This document shows, piece after piece, positions 8,540 through 16,513 of a stretch of 64,000 nucleotides of DNA; position 1 is the stretch's first letter, and each line of letters opens with the position of its first letter. The stretch spans positions 124,001 to 188,000 of the forward strand of contig NZ_VSMB01000004.1 in NCBI RefSeq assembly GCF_009805705.1, written 5' to 3'. The notes beneath the pieces are model-generated. The model was not told where the DNA came from. It saw only the letters and a program-made list of their open reading frames with translations, and made no database searches. Position numbers and translations under genes: made by a program. The stretch comes from Ruania rhizosphaerae. GTDB lineage: Bacteria > Actinomycetota > Actinomycetes > Actinomycetales > Beutenbergiaceae.

Positions 8540-9637
8540 TCAGAGTGTGGCGGCGGTGGGGTCCCACTCGGTCGGGAGCGCGTCCGGGACGGTGACCGTG
8601 CTGGCCACCTCGACCGCGGTGCCGGCGGTCGCCGCCTCGTCGATGGAGATCATCACGTCGAGCACGTGGAAAGCGATCTCGCCGGATGCGCGCTCGGCCT
8701 CACCGGCGCGGATCGCACGGGCGAGCTCGACCACACCGGTGCCGCGCGTGGTGGTCACCCCCGCGGAGGGAATCTCCTCGGCCTCGCCGGCCCCGGGCGC
8801 CCAGAGCGTGGTGGCGCCCTCGAACTTGTTGGGGTCGGGCACCACGACTGAACCGGCTGAACCCGTGACCTCCAGCAACGTCCGCTTGATCTCGGACTCG
8901 AAGCTGAACACAGCCTGGGCCGCGGCACCGGACTCGAACTGGATGAGCGCGCTGTGGTGGGTGGGCACGTTGACCGGGAACTCGGTGCCCGCCTTCGGAC
9001 CGGCCCCGATCACTCGGGTGGCCTGCGCCGTCGAGGCGCTCGCACTGACCGAGGCGACCGGACCGAGTAGGTGCACCAGCGCCGTCAGGTAATACGGGCC
9101 GATATCGAACAACGGCCCGCCACCGACGTCGAAGAGGAACTCCGGGCTCGGGTGCCAGGAATGCGGCCCAGGCGTCTGGAACAGAACCAGACCGTTCAGC
9201 GGCGTGCCGATCCGCCCGGCCCGCAACTCCCGGATCGTGGTCTGCAGACCCGAGCCGAGAACAGTGTCGGGCGCGCACGCGACCCGCAGACCGGCAGCCT
9301 CGGCCGATTCCAGCAGCTGCCGGCCCGAGGCCCGGTCCAACGCCAACGGCTTCTCGCTCCACTGGTGCTTACCAGCGGCGATGATCTGCTGGCCCACCTC
9401 GGCATGCACCGCCGGAATGGTCAGGTTCACGACGATCTCGACCTCGTCCACGGCCAGCAGGTCGGCGACCGTGCCATGGCCCGGCACACCGAACTCCTCG
9501 GCCTTGGCCTGGGCGCGCTCAACGTCGAGGTCGGCGATGAAGAGCACCTCGAGGTCGGGAAAGATGGTCAGGTTCTTCAGGTACTGGGTGCTGATCACCC
9601 CGGCGCCGATGACCCCGACGCCCACACGGCCGGCCAT
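8540..9637 (-). CDS. Gfo/Idh/MocA-family NAD(P)-dependent oxidoreductase
   Basis: A cytoplasmic sugar or inositol dehydrogenase-like enzyme of 365 residues. The N-terminal Rossmann fold begins GVGVIGAGVISTQYLKNL, the family signature SEKPLALD follows near residue 95 (the Lys is catalytic), and the C-terminal alpha/beta domain carries GGGPLFDIGPYYLTAL, with the usual Asp and the Tyr in place of the His of many members. Its start overlaps the upstream isomerase stop by one base (TGATG), so they form a coupled pair. Such pairs oxidise and rearrange polyols or sugars; the exact substrate is not visible. Confidence 0.85.
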   Translation of the reverse strand: MAGRVGVGVIGAGVISTQYLKNLTIFPDLEVLFIADLDVERAQAKAEEFGVPGHGTVADLLAVDEVEIVVNLTIPAVHAEVGQQIIAAGKHQWSEKPLALDRASGRQLLESAEAAGLRVACAPDTVLGSGLQTTIRELRAGRIGTPLNGLVLFQTPGPHSWHPSPEFLFDVGGGPLFDIGPYYLTALVHLLGPVASVSASASTAQATRVIGAGPKAGTEFPVNVPTHHSALIQFESGAAAQAVFSFESEIKRTLLEVTGSAGSVVVPDPNKFEGATTLWAPGAGEAEEIPSAGVTTTRGTGVVELARAIRAGEAERASGEIAFHVLDVMISIDEAATAGTAVEVASTVTVPDALPTEWDPTAATL

Positions 9638-10374
9638 CAGGCGCGGTCCTTGAGGTAGGCGAAGCTGGCCGCGAGACCTTCGAAGACGTCGCCGTCGTAG
9701 TCGTCGAACTCCACCACGCGGACGGCCTCCGGAGCTGCGGCCAGGATCGCCTCGACCGGGGCCTGGCCAGCGCCCGCGGGCAGCTGCGCCTTGTTGTCAC
9801 GGGTGAGCGGGCCATCCTTGACGTGAATGTGGGTGACCCGCGAACCGAGCCGCTCCAGCAGCGCGGCGGCGGAGACGCCGCCCACCTCGGCCCAGTAGGT
9901 GTCGACCTCGAGGATCACTCGCTCATCGAGCGCAGCAGCGAAGATCTCCAGCGCCGGAGTGCCCTCGATCTCAGCAAGCTCCCACCAATGGTTGTGATAG
10001 CCGATCCTCAAGCCCTGGTCCGCTCCCTGCACGGCGAGCTCGTTGAGACGAGCAGCCAAGCCCTCCACGGACTCCCGGGTCTCCCACTGCTCGGCCGGGA
10101 TGGCTGGGTCGATGAGGGTGGACATCCCCAGGGTCCGGGCAGCTCCGAGAATAGCGGCGGGGTCGTCGGCCGTGACGAGCTTGGCGTGCCCGGACGTGAG
10201 GCTCAGGCCTGACTCGTCCTTGGCCTTCTGGTATTCCTCCACCCGGTCAGCGAAGCCGAATGCCTCAGCCTCGGTGAAACCGATATCGGCGATCCGTCGC
10301 AGCGCGGCGGACATGTCAGCCGTCATGGCTTCGCGGACGGAGTACAGCTGGACGGAGATCGGTGCTCCGGTCAT
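9637..10374 (-). CDS. Sugar phosphate isomerase/epimerase (xylose isomerase-like TIM barrel)
   Basis: A 245-residue AP-endonuclease-2/IolE-type TIM barrel that isomerises or epimerises a sugar or inosose. Metal-binding strands are visible: Glu in ADIGFTEAEAFG, His in IGYHNHWWEL, Glu/Asp in VILEVDTYW, His in THIHVKDG and Glu in VRVVEFDDYDG. A GAGGAG ribosome site precedes the ATG. It heads a two-gene operon with the Gfo/Idh/MocA oxidoreductase. A LacI-type palindrome lies about 65 bases upstream, so the operon is probably controlled by a sugar-responsive repressor encoded elsewhere. Confidence 0.85.
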   Translation of the reverse strand: MTGAPISVQLYSVREAMTADMSAALRRIADIGFTEAEAFGFADRVEEYQKAKDESGLSLTSGHAKLVTADDPAAILGAARTLGMSTLIDPAIPAEQWETRESVEGLAARLNELAVQGADQGLRIGYHNHWWELAEIEGTPALEIFAAALDERVILEVDTYWAEVGGVSAAALLERLGSRVTHIHVKDGPLTRDNKAQLPAGAGQAPVEAILAAAPEAVRVVEFDDYDGDVFEGLAASFAYLKDRA

Positions 10375-10436
10375 GTGGGGCTCTCCTCGATGAGTCAGCT
10401 CGATACAGGTGCAGCAGTCACGCTACTAGGAACCGC

Positions 10437-10464
10437 CGAAAAAACGAAACGTTTCGACTTTTCG
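10437..10464 (-). promoter_or_regulatory. LacI-family operator before the isomerase/oxidoreductase operon
   Basis: A 28-base near-perfect palindrome centred on CGAAACGTTTCG (10445-10456), with outer arms CGAAAA and TTTTCG. The core has the central CG dyad and spacing typical of LacI/GalR-family sites. It differs from the CGAACCGGTTCG sites at 20-26 kb, so a different repressor should bind it. No LacI gene adjoins it. Confidence 0.75.
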
Positions 10465-10522
10465 GTCGTAGGCGAGGAGACAACCCGCACCAGGAGCCTG
10501 TGACCGTACGCCCGCCAGGCAC

Positions 10523-10927
10523 TCACCTGCCGGAGGGAGCAGGCTCAGGTGCCGGTACCGTCCCCATCACCCCACCACCGAGTCGACGCACGTCGGCGAC
10601 GATCGCGTCGGTCACGCGTGCGCTATCCGCAGGCCCGAAGGGGAGATGCAACCTCGGCAGGAGCCCGATGAACCTGCGCGAGGGTATGACCCGGGCCGCA
10701 CCGCCGTACAGATGGCGCGCGGGCCCAAACTGCGACCGCAGCACACTCCCCGCCTCCTGTGTAGCGATCACCACCACCTCGGCCACACCGTCGAGCTCGG
10801 ACATCAGCCGGCCCACCTGGACCAGCGGCGTGGCGGTCGAACGGGCAACGCTGACAAGGACAACAGCGGCCTGGCGCTCGGTCGACATCAGCCATGTCAC
10901 CAGCTCAGGAATCTGCTCAATCTCGCT
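10523..10927 (-). CDS. Hypothetical protein with a GGAARV motif
   Basis: About 134 residues from a GTG at 10927, which has GAGGGG about 9 bases upstream; an ATG at 10948 is a possible alternative. The sequence begins with a helix (EQIPELVTWLMS), then alternates strands and helices: AAVVLVSVA, GVAEVVVIATQEAG, and RHLYGGAARVIPSR. The YGGAARV pattern reminds me of an N-terminal domain seen in longer actinobacterial proteins of unknown function, so this may be a stand-alone or shortened version. It ends in a Pro-rich tail. Function unknown. Confidence 0.55.
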   Translation of the reverse strand, partial: SEIEQIPELVTWLMSTERQAAVVLVSVARSTATPLVQVGRLMSELDGVAEVVVIATQEAGSVLRSQFGPARHLYGGAARVIPSRRFIGLLPRLHLPFGPADSARVTDAIVADVRRLGGGVMGTVPAPEPAPSGR

Positions 10928-11165
10928 CACCCAATGTCTACCCCTCATACCTGTGCACGACAGAGCAAGCAACGATCCATCACGCGAAACCGGCTGTGAT
11001 TCGTCTCACATCGCAGATATGACGGGTGTCATGGACGGAAGGTGACAGTGCGGCGGCGATCTCGTGCGGCGGCGCACTACCTCCAGCAGCACGACGGCGG
11101 GAGTCTGGACCAGTACCCATTGCCAGCCGGAACCGCCCGGCAACCTGCCCGAAGGAGCAACGATC

Positions 11166-11642
11166 ATGATCGAGTCACTACGCGAGTTCACCGAAGGACT
11201 TCCGCCGGTCGTCCAGTGGCTGGGTGTGGTCCTCGCGAGCGCGATCCCGTTCGTGGAGTCCTACTTCGGCTCCGCGATCGGCGTGCTTGCCGGCCTCAAC
11301 CCGTTCGTCGCCATCCCTGCCGCGATCGTTGGGAACGTCGCCTCGATGGTGCTCCTCGTTCTCGGCGCCTCGCGCGTGCGCAACGCCGCGACGAAGAGCC
11401 GCGAGCCACAGTCGAACCCGCGGCGCGAGCGCCTCAAGCGGATGTTCGACAAGTTCGGGGTGCCCGGGGTCAGCTTGCTGGGCCAGACGGTGCTGCCGAG
11501 CCAGATCACGTCGATGGCGATGGTCTCTTTCGGGGCATCCCGCAACGCCGTGATCGGCTGGCAGATCGTCTCGATCGCGATCTGGGGCATCGCGTTCGGC
11601 ACACTCGCCACACTCGGGGCGAACGTCCTCACCACCCAGTGA
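11166..11642 (+). CDS. Small membrane protein, 'small multidrug export' type
   Basis: 158 residues with three or four membrane segments: about 14-36 (VVQWLGVVLASAIPFVESYF), 44-68 (PFVAIPAAIVGNVASMVLLVLGAS) and, after a basic loop (NPRRERLKRMFDKFG), about 100-155. The polar stretch SAIPFVESYFGSA resembles the PF06695-type 'small multidrug efflux protein' family, whose transport role is a name rather than proven. The ATG at 11166 has GAAGGAG just upstream and is preferred over the ATG at 11064. A strong terminator follows. The divergent region before it (10928-11165) may carry a structured leader. Confidence 0.7.
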   Translation: MIESLREFTEGLPPVVQWLGVVLASAIPFVESYFGSAIGVLAGLNPFVAIPAAIVGNVASMVLLVLGASRVRNAATKSREPQSNPRRERLKRMFDKFGVPGVSLLGQTVLPSQITSMAMVSFGASRNAVIGWQIVSIAIWGIAFGTLATLGANVLTTQ

Positions 11643-11658
11643 CGCGTATCCGATAGAG

Positions 11659-11690
11659 CCCCGGGCGGGCCGGTCACGGCCCGCCCGGGG
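11659..11690 (+). terminator. Rho-independent-like terminator
   Basis: A 13-bp perfect GC stem (CCCCGGGCGGGCC and its complement) with a 6-base loop, followed by GTTT. It begins 17 bases after the small membrane protein stop. Confidence 0.85.
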
Positions 11691-11886
11691 GTTTGGAGCG
11701 CACGCACATGCAGGCCCGGGGGAGGAGACCGCAACTACCACGCTCACCATGTACGACACATGAGGGCGGGAATGCTCACGCGAGACTTCCTGTGATCTGC
11801 ATCACAATTGCCGGAGGTGAGTCGCTTCTCGGCTATTCGAACCTACCCAGGGTCCGGAGTGCAGCGATTCAGCATCGCCCACAACG

Positions 11887-11923
11887 CAGAAGGGCCGGAA
11901 TCTCAATGATTCCGGCCCTTCTG
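11887..11923 (-). terminator. Terminator of tRNA-Arg
   Basis: A 16-bp perfect stem (CAGAAGGGCCGGAATC and its complement) with a 5-base loop. It lies about 20 bases past the 3' end of tRNA-Arg. The rest of the 300-base gap 11643-11941 holds only this and the preceding terminator; I see no gene in it. Confidence 0.8.
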
Positions 11924-11941
11924 TGTCGCTGTCTCAACGAG

Positions 11942-12014
11942 CGCGCCCGGAGGGACTCGAACCCCCAACCTTCTGATCCGTAGTCAGATGCTCTATCCAT
12001 TAAGCTACGGGCGC
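11942..12014 (-). tRNA. tRNA-Arg (anticodon ACG)
   Basis: The minus strand folds as a 73-base cloverleaf. The acceptor stem is GCGCCCG/CGGGCGC with discriminator G. The anticodon stem TCTGA/TCAGA encloses the loop CTACGGA with anticodon ACG, and the T arm is GGGGGTTCGAGTCCC. CCA is not encoded. It reads CGU and, after A34 editing to inosine, CGC and CGA. Confidence 0.95.
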
Positions 12015-12215
12015 TCATGGCTCAAGGCCGCGTGTCACTCTACCGGTCCTCGGCGCCGCTGACCAATCCAGCCGTTGTCGGACCGGTCACACTGCGCCAC
12101 GCACGCGCCTCCGCCTACGGTCGCAGATCGCACCCGACCAGGGGTGGACCCCCGCGATGAACCTCGATCCCATGGACCGATACCGCCGCCGTGAGACTGG
12201 CACCAGAGTGAAGGC

Positions 12216-12944
12216 ATGACCACACGCACCCCTCTCACCGCCCACCATCTGGTGAAGACCTACGGCACGGACGGCGTCACCACCACGGCGCTCGCCGGAG
12301 TCGACCTGACCATCGCCCCGGGCGAGTCGGTCGCCGTCATGGGCCCCTCGGGCTCCGGCAAGACGACGCTGCTGCACTGCCTCGCCGGTGTGCTCACGCC
12401 GACCCAGGGCGAGGTGCTCTGGGCGGGCCAGAACCTGGCATCGCTCTCCGACGCCGCCCGAACCGCCCTGCGCCGCACCGACTTCGGCTTCGTCTTCCAG
12501 TCCGGGCAGCTGCTTCCGGAGCTCCCGGCCGAGGAGAACGCAGCCCTGCCGCTGATGCTCGGCGGCGTCCCACGCGCTTCCGCGGTCCAGACCGCACAGC
12601 GTTGGCTGGAGTTCCTCGGCCTCGCCGGAATGGCGAACCGGCGCCCGGGCGAGCTCTCGGGTGGCCAGGCCCAACGCGTCGCGATCGCGCGCGCCTTGGT
12701 GGGCTCCCCCGGTGTGGTGTTCGCCGACGAACCCACCGGTGCACTCGACCAGCAGACCGGAGCCGAGGTGCTGCGGGTGCTCACCGACGCCACGCGCGCC
12801 ACCGGGGCGGCGCTGGTGATCGTCACCCATGATCCGCAGGTGGCCCGCTGGTGCGAGCGCACCGTCCAGATGCAGGACGGTCGGATCGTGACCGAACACC
12901 GGCGCGAAACGTCCTCCCCCGACGACGTCCGGGCCACCCGATGA
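12216..12944 (+). CDS. ABC transporter ATP-binding protein (LolD/MacB/FtsE type)
   Basis: The 242-residue nucleotide-binding subunit of an exporter or mechanotransmission complex. It has Walker A GPSGSGKTT (43-51), the Q-loop in FGFVFQSGQLLPEL, the signature LSGGQAQRVAIARAL, Walker B VVFADEPTGALD and the switch His in VIVTHD. The wording LPELPAEENAALPLML is typical of the FtsX-permease-associated class. Its TGA overlaps the ATG of the permease gene (ATGA), so the pair is translationally coupled. Confidence 0.93.
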   Translation: MTTRTPLTAHHLVKTYGTDGVTTTALAGVDLTIAPGESVAVMGPSGSGKTTLLHCLAGVLTPTQGEVLWAGQNLASLSDAARTALRRTDFGFVFQSGQLLPELPAEENAALPLMLGGVPRASAVQTAQRWLEFLGLAGMANRRPGELSGGQAQRVAIARALVGSPGVVFADEPTGALDQQTGAEVLRVLTDATRATGAALVIVTHDPQVARWCERTVQMQDGRIVTEHRRETSSPDDVRATR

Positions 12945-14248
12945 AGGCGGCAGTCGACCTGTGGTTGCTGCTGCGCCGGCGCACCGCCGGGAGCGGCGAT
13001 CCGCAGCGCCTCACCACGGCACTCGCCGTGCTGGCGTTCGCTGTCACGACGGCGGTCACCGGAGTCGTGCTCGGAGGCCTCCTGGCGTTCGTCGAACGTG
13101 GGCAGGCACCGGGGGCAGCGGACGAGGCCGGCTTCTACATCACACTGGCCGGGACCGCCTCGGCGCTGCTGATGGTCCCGCTGGTCACACTCGGTGGCGC
13201 CGCGGCCCGGCTCGCCGTCGCACGACGGGACGAGCGATTGGCGGCACTGCGTCTCGCGGGCGCCACGACCGGGCAGGTATCCCTGCTGACGATCCTCGAC
13301 GCGACGGGCCAGGCGCTGACCGGAGCTCTCCTCGGAACCGCCGGGACGTTCGCGCTGATCCCGCCGGTCCTGCAGATCTCGTTCCAGGGCGTGCCATTCA
13401 GCTACGGCGAGCTCGTCGCCCCGTGGTGGGTCTACGTGGCGATCGTCGCCGTGGTGACTCTGGTGGCGCTGTTCTCCGCGGGCGGGAGCCTGCGGAAGGT
13501 GGCGATCACTCCGCTCGGCGTGGCCGCACGGACGTCGCCCAGTCCGCTGCACTGGTCACGCATCCTCCCCATCCTCGCGTTCGGCGGCGCGTTCGCCGTT
13601 CTCCTGAACAGCGGTCAGGCCGCTCTCGGCGTGCTGGTGGTGTTTGTCGTCGGCGGGTTCGCGATGATGAACGCACTCGGGCCGTGGGTCATGGGTCTGA
13701 TCGGCCGATTCACTGCATGGCGGGCGCGCACGCCCGCCACGTTGATCGCGGCTCGTCGCATCATCGACTCCCCGCGCACGGCGTGGCGCAGCGTCGGGGG
13801 CGTCGCCCTGGCGACGTTCATCGCTGGAATGACGGCCGCCATCGCGATGTTCAGCGGCGATCAGGCCGACCAGATGGCCCGCGACATGTCGACCGGGGGC
13901 TTCCTGACCCTCGCGATCGCGGGCGTGGTCGCGGCCGTCTCGACCGGGGTGATGCAGGCGGGCCGGGTGATCGACCAGGCCGGGGAGTACCGGGCGCTGC
14001 GGCTGGCGGGCACGGATCGGCGCGTGCTCGACTCGGCGCGCCTGCAGGAGACACTCGTGCCACTGGCGGTTGCCGTGGGACTGGCCACCGCCTCCGCGCT
14101 GCTGTTCATGGTCCCGGCACTCGGTTTCGCCTTCGTCACCGCCGCACCGGTGCTCATCCAGTTCGCGCTGAGCGTCGCCGGGGCGTGCGCCCTGGTGCTG
14201 CTCGGGGTACTCGCCTCCGGCCGGGTGGTGCGCACCGTGCTCGCCTGA
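12941..14248 (+). CDS. FtsX-like ABC transporter permease
   Basis: A 435-residue membrane protein with roughly eight to ten helices in two FtsX-type halves. Each half contains the typical motif after its helices (ARRDERLAALRLAGATTGQVSLL near residue 90; AGEYRALRLAGTDRRVLDSARLQE near 350). Start at ATG 12941 inside the overlap with the ATPase gene. With the ATPase it forms a MacB/BceAB-like complex. In actinobacteria these often export lipids or antimicrobial peptides or sense cell-wall stress, but no two-component system lies nearby to help decide. Confidence 0.88.
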   Translation: MKAAVDLWLLLRRRTAGSGDPQRLTTALAVLAFAVTTAVTGVVLGGLLAFVERGQAPGAADEAGFYITLAGTASALLMVPLVTLGGAAARLAVARRDERLAALRLAGATTGQVSLLTILDATGQALTGALLGTAGTFALIPPVLQISFQGVPFSYGELVAPWWVYVAIVAVVTLVALFSAGGSLRKVAITPLGVAARTSPSPLHWSRILPILAFGGAFAVLLNSGQAALGVLVVFVVGGFAMMNALGPWVMGLIGRFTAWRARTPATLIAARRIIDSPRTAWRSVGGVALATFIAGMTAAIAMFSGDQADQMARDMSTGGFLTLAIAGVVAAVSTGVMQAGRVIDQAGEYRALRLAGTDRRVLDSARLQETLVPLAVAVGLATASALLFMVPALGFAFVTAAPVLIQFALSVAGACALVLLGVLASGRVVRTVLA

Positions 14249-14314
14249 CCGGACCCCGGTTCGATCGCCCGCGGACCCACCTTCCCGGCGCCGACACACC
14301 CGGGAACATGGGTT

Positions 14315-14353
14315 GGAACCCGGAGTTCGGGTCGGACCTCCGAACTTGGGTCC
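14315..14353. terminator. Imperfect hairpin between convergent genes
   Basis: GGAACCCGGAGTTCGG (14315-14330) pairs imperfectly with CCGAACTTGGGTCC (14340-14353). It lies 66 bases past the permease stop and 62 bases before the end of the convergent symporter gene, so it is a likely two-way terminator. Confidence 0.45.
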
Positions 14354-14415
14354 GGAGCGGGGAGGGGTGGGCCCCGGGGATGAGGACTGGCCGGCCCGTC
14401 GGCGGGGCCCACCTG

Positions 14416-15378
14416 TCAGCGAGCAGCCAACCGCCGCGCGAGTGCCGCGCACACCACGAGCTGCAGCTGGTGGAAGATGATCACCGGCACCGCGATCGTT
14501 GCGGCCGTCGCGGCAGGGAACAGCACCAGCGCCATCGGCAGCCCCGTGGCCAGGGACTTCTTCGACCCGCACATGAGCAGCGAGATGCGGTCCTCGACAT
14601 CCAACCCGAGGCCCTTGCCACCCCACCAGGTCGCGGCGAGCACCGCCGTCAGGAGGAGGGCACTGACGGCGAGCAGCGCCACCAGGGTGAGGGGCGTGAC
14701 CTGGCCCCAGACGCCGTCGGCGGTGGCGTGGGCGACGGCTCCGAACACCAGCAGCACCACGGTGCCCCGGTCGAGCACCTTGGTCAGGTGCGCGTGCGCC
14801 CGTACCCACTCCCCCACGAATGGCTGCAGCAACTGACCGATCACGAACGGCAGCAACAACTGCAGCAGTACCGACTGCAGACCGCCCCAGCCCGTCGCCC
14901 CGGAAGCACCCATCAGCCATAGAACCAGCAGCGGGGTGAGCACCATCCCGACGACGTTGGACACCGTGGCCGCGCAGATCGCCCCAGCGACGTTCCCGCG
15001 CGCGACCGAGACGAAGGCGACCGAGGACTGCACCGTGGACGGCAACAGGCTCAGATAGAGCAGACCAGCGGCGAAGGCAGCCCCCACCAGCGGCTCGGTG
15101 GCCCAACCGATCAACACCCCCAGCGCCGGGAAGAGTAAGTAGGTAGCAGCGAGGATCCCGCCCTGCAGGCGCCAGTTCCGCAGGCCCCCGAGCACCTCGG
15201 TGGTGCGCAAGCGCATGCCGTAGACGAGGAACAGCACGAAGATCGCCACATCGCCCACGGTCGTGACGCCCTCGAGCACGGGCCCCGGCAAGGGCAGCAC
15301 CAGGCCCAGCACGAGCGCGGTCAGGATGAGGAGCACGAAGGGGTCGATCGCCGACCAGAGTCCGCGGAGCCGCTTCAC
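14416..15378 (-). CDS. Bile acid:sodium symporter (BASS/SBF-like) family protein
   Basis: A 320-residue integral membrane protein with about ten helices and motifs of the YfeH/SBF-like branch: LVYGMRLRTTEVLGGLRNW near residue 50, LYLSLLPSTVQSSVAFVSVARGNV near 125 (with the extended, discontinuous helix) and ISLLMCGSKKSLATGLPMA near 265. GTG at 15378 is used because CCAGGCGG lies about 6 bases before it; the open frame upstream has no family similarity. The substrate is unknown. Family members move organic anions with sodium. It lies 64 bases after the LigD-polymerase gene and may share its transcript. Confidence 0.85.
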   Translation of the reverse strand: MKRLRGLWSAIDPFVLLILTALVLGLVLPLPGPVLEGVTTVGDVAIFVLFLVYGMRLRTTEVLGGLRNWRLQGGILAATYLLFPALGVLIGWATEPLVGAAFAAGLLYLSLLPSTVQSSVAFVSVARGNVAGAICAATVSNVVGMVLTPLLVLWLMGASGATGWGGLQSVLLQLLLPFVIGQLLQPFVGEWVRAHAHLTKVLDRGTVVLLVFGAVAHATADGVWGQVTPLTLVALLAVSALLLTAVLAATWWGGKGLGLDVEDRISLLMCGSKKSLATGLPMALVLFPAATAATIAVPVIIFHQLQLVVCAALARRLAAR

Positions 15379-15442
15379 GCGACCGCCTGGAAGTGAACGA
15401 ACATGATCGCCACAGTAACCGGGCGAAGATGACGGGCGTGTG

Positions 15443-16369
15443 TCAGGACTTCTCGTCGCGCTCGGCCCACTCCAGCAGGGGTTCGATCGAGTGGGCGACC
15501 TCATCGATGGAGGCATGCAGGTCCCCGAGGCGGGCGAACCGGTCCGGCACGGTGGCGATGGTCAGCTCGCGGGGGTCGATATCGGCGATCTCGTCCCAGG
15601 TGATCGGGGTGGACACAGTGGCTTCGGGGTTGCCGCGTACCGAGTACGCGGCGGCCATCGTGTGGTCACGCGCGTTCTGGTTGTAGTCCACGAAGACGGA
15701 CGCCGGATCCCTGTCCTTGCGCCACCACTCGGTCGTGACATCGTCAGGCGCGCGCCGGGCGACCTCGCGCGCGAAGGCGAGGGCCGCCGTCCTGACCTCA
15801 TCGAAGCCCCATCGGGGCTCGATCCGTACGTAGATGTGCAGGCCGGATCCGCCGGAGGTCTTCGGGTAGCCGGTGATGCCGAGCTCGTCGAGGATCTCGT
15901 GAGCGACCCCGGCCACCCGGCGCACCCGGTCGAACGGGCAGTCCGGCATCGGATCGAGGTCGATGCGCCACTCATCGGGTTCTTCCACATGCTCGCGGCG
16001 GGAGTTCCAGGGGTGGAACTCCACCGTGCCCATCTGCACCGCCCAGATCACGCTGGCCGGCCCGGTCACGCACAACTCGTCCGCGGTGCGCTTGTACCGG
16101 GGGAAGTAGACCTGCACGGTCTCCACCCACGACGGCGCCCCTCGCGGCAGGCGCTTCTGGTGCACTTTCTCGCCGCTCACCCCGGTGGGGAAGCGGTGCA
16201 GCATGCACGGCCGTTCGCGCAGCGCCCGGGTGATGCCGTCACCGACGCTCAGGTAGTACTGGGCGAGGTCGAGCTTGGACTCACCGCGGGCGGGGAACAT
16301 GACCCGGTCCGGGTGGGAGATGCGGATCGTGCGCTCTTCGACGGTGAGCTCGGCGGCGTCATCGGCCAT
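15443..16369 (-). CDS. Stand-alone LigD polymerase/primase domain (non-homologous end joining)
   Basis: A 308-residue archaeo-eukaryotic-primase-type polymerase like the PolDom of LigD, which fills gaps with ribonucleotides during Ku-dependent end joining. The metal triad is visible as WRIDLDPMPD (Asp137, Asp139) and FVDYNQN (Asp228). TSGGSGLHIYV gives the conserved Ser and His of the nucleotide site. The N-terminal HPDRVMFP and PCMLHRFPTGVSGEKVHQKR also match the family. Ligase and nuclease domains are absent, and no Ku gene is in the window, so partners must be elsewhere. The gene starts about 45 bases after the terminator of the surface glycosidase gene. Confidence 0.92.
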   Translation of the reverse strand: MADDAAELTVEERTIRISHPDRVMFPARGESKLDLAQYYLSVGDGITRALRERPCMLHRFPTGVSGEKVHQKRLPRGAPSWVETVQVYFPRYKRTADELCVTGPASVIWAVQMGTVEFHPWNSRREHVEEPDEWRIDLDPMPDCPFDRVRRVAGVAHEILDELGITGYPKTSGGSGLHIYVRIEPRWGFDEVRTAALAFAREVARRAPDDVTTEWWRKDRDPASVFVDYNQNARDHTMAAAYSVRGNPEATVSTPITWDEIADIDPRELTIATVPDRFARLGDLHASIDEVAHSIEPLLEWAERDEKS

Positions 16370-16414
16370 GACCTCACGGTAGCCCTAGAGCGTGGCGCAC
16401 TCCGGCACTCAACG

Positions 16415-16456
16415 CCACAGGCGTGCCCCACCCTGTCGGATGAGGCACGCCTGTGG
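16415..16456 (-). terminator. Terminator of the surface glycosidase gene
   Basis: A 13-bp perfect stem (CCACAGGCGTGCC at 16415-16427 with its complement at 16444-16456) and a 16-base loop, about 50 bases past the gene's stop. It separates the glycosidase from the LigD-polymerase gene. Confidence 0.75.
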
Positions 16457-16480
16457 ATCGGCCGCACCATGGTGCAACCC

Positions 16481-16513
16481 GTGATCAGGCTCGGGGGAGC
16501 GTGATCAGACCTG
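16481..16513. repeat. 33-bp block shared with 26651-26683
   Basis: The stop codon, last codon or two and about 24 downstream bases of this gene are identical, base for base, to those of the giant LPXTG gene. The block begins GTGATCAGGCTCGGGGG. Coding similarity then continues into both genes through the membrane anchor and the last DUF5979 domain. Identity past the stop codon is more than protein selection needs, which suggests a recent duplication or gene conversion. Confidence 0.9.

Noticed and set aside
11041-11165. Guanidine-I or SAM-type riboswitch before the small membrane protein
   Set aside because: Short pieces such as GGTTCCG and ACTGGTCC appear on the minus strand and CGGCAACC on the plus strand, but the core blocks are not on one strand in the right order.
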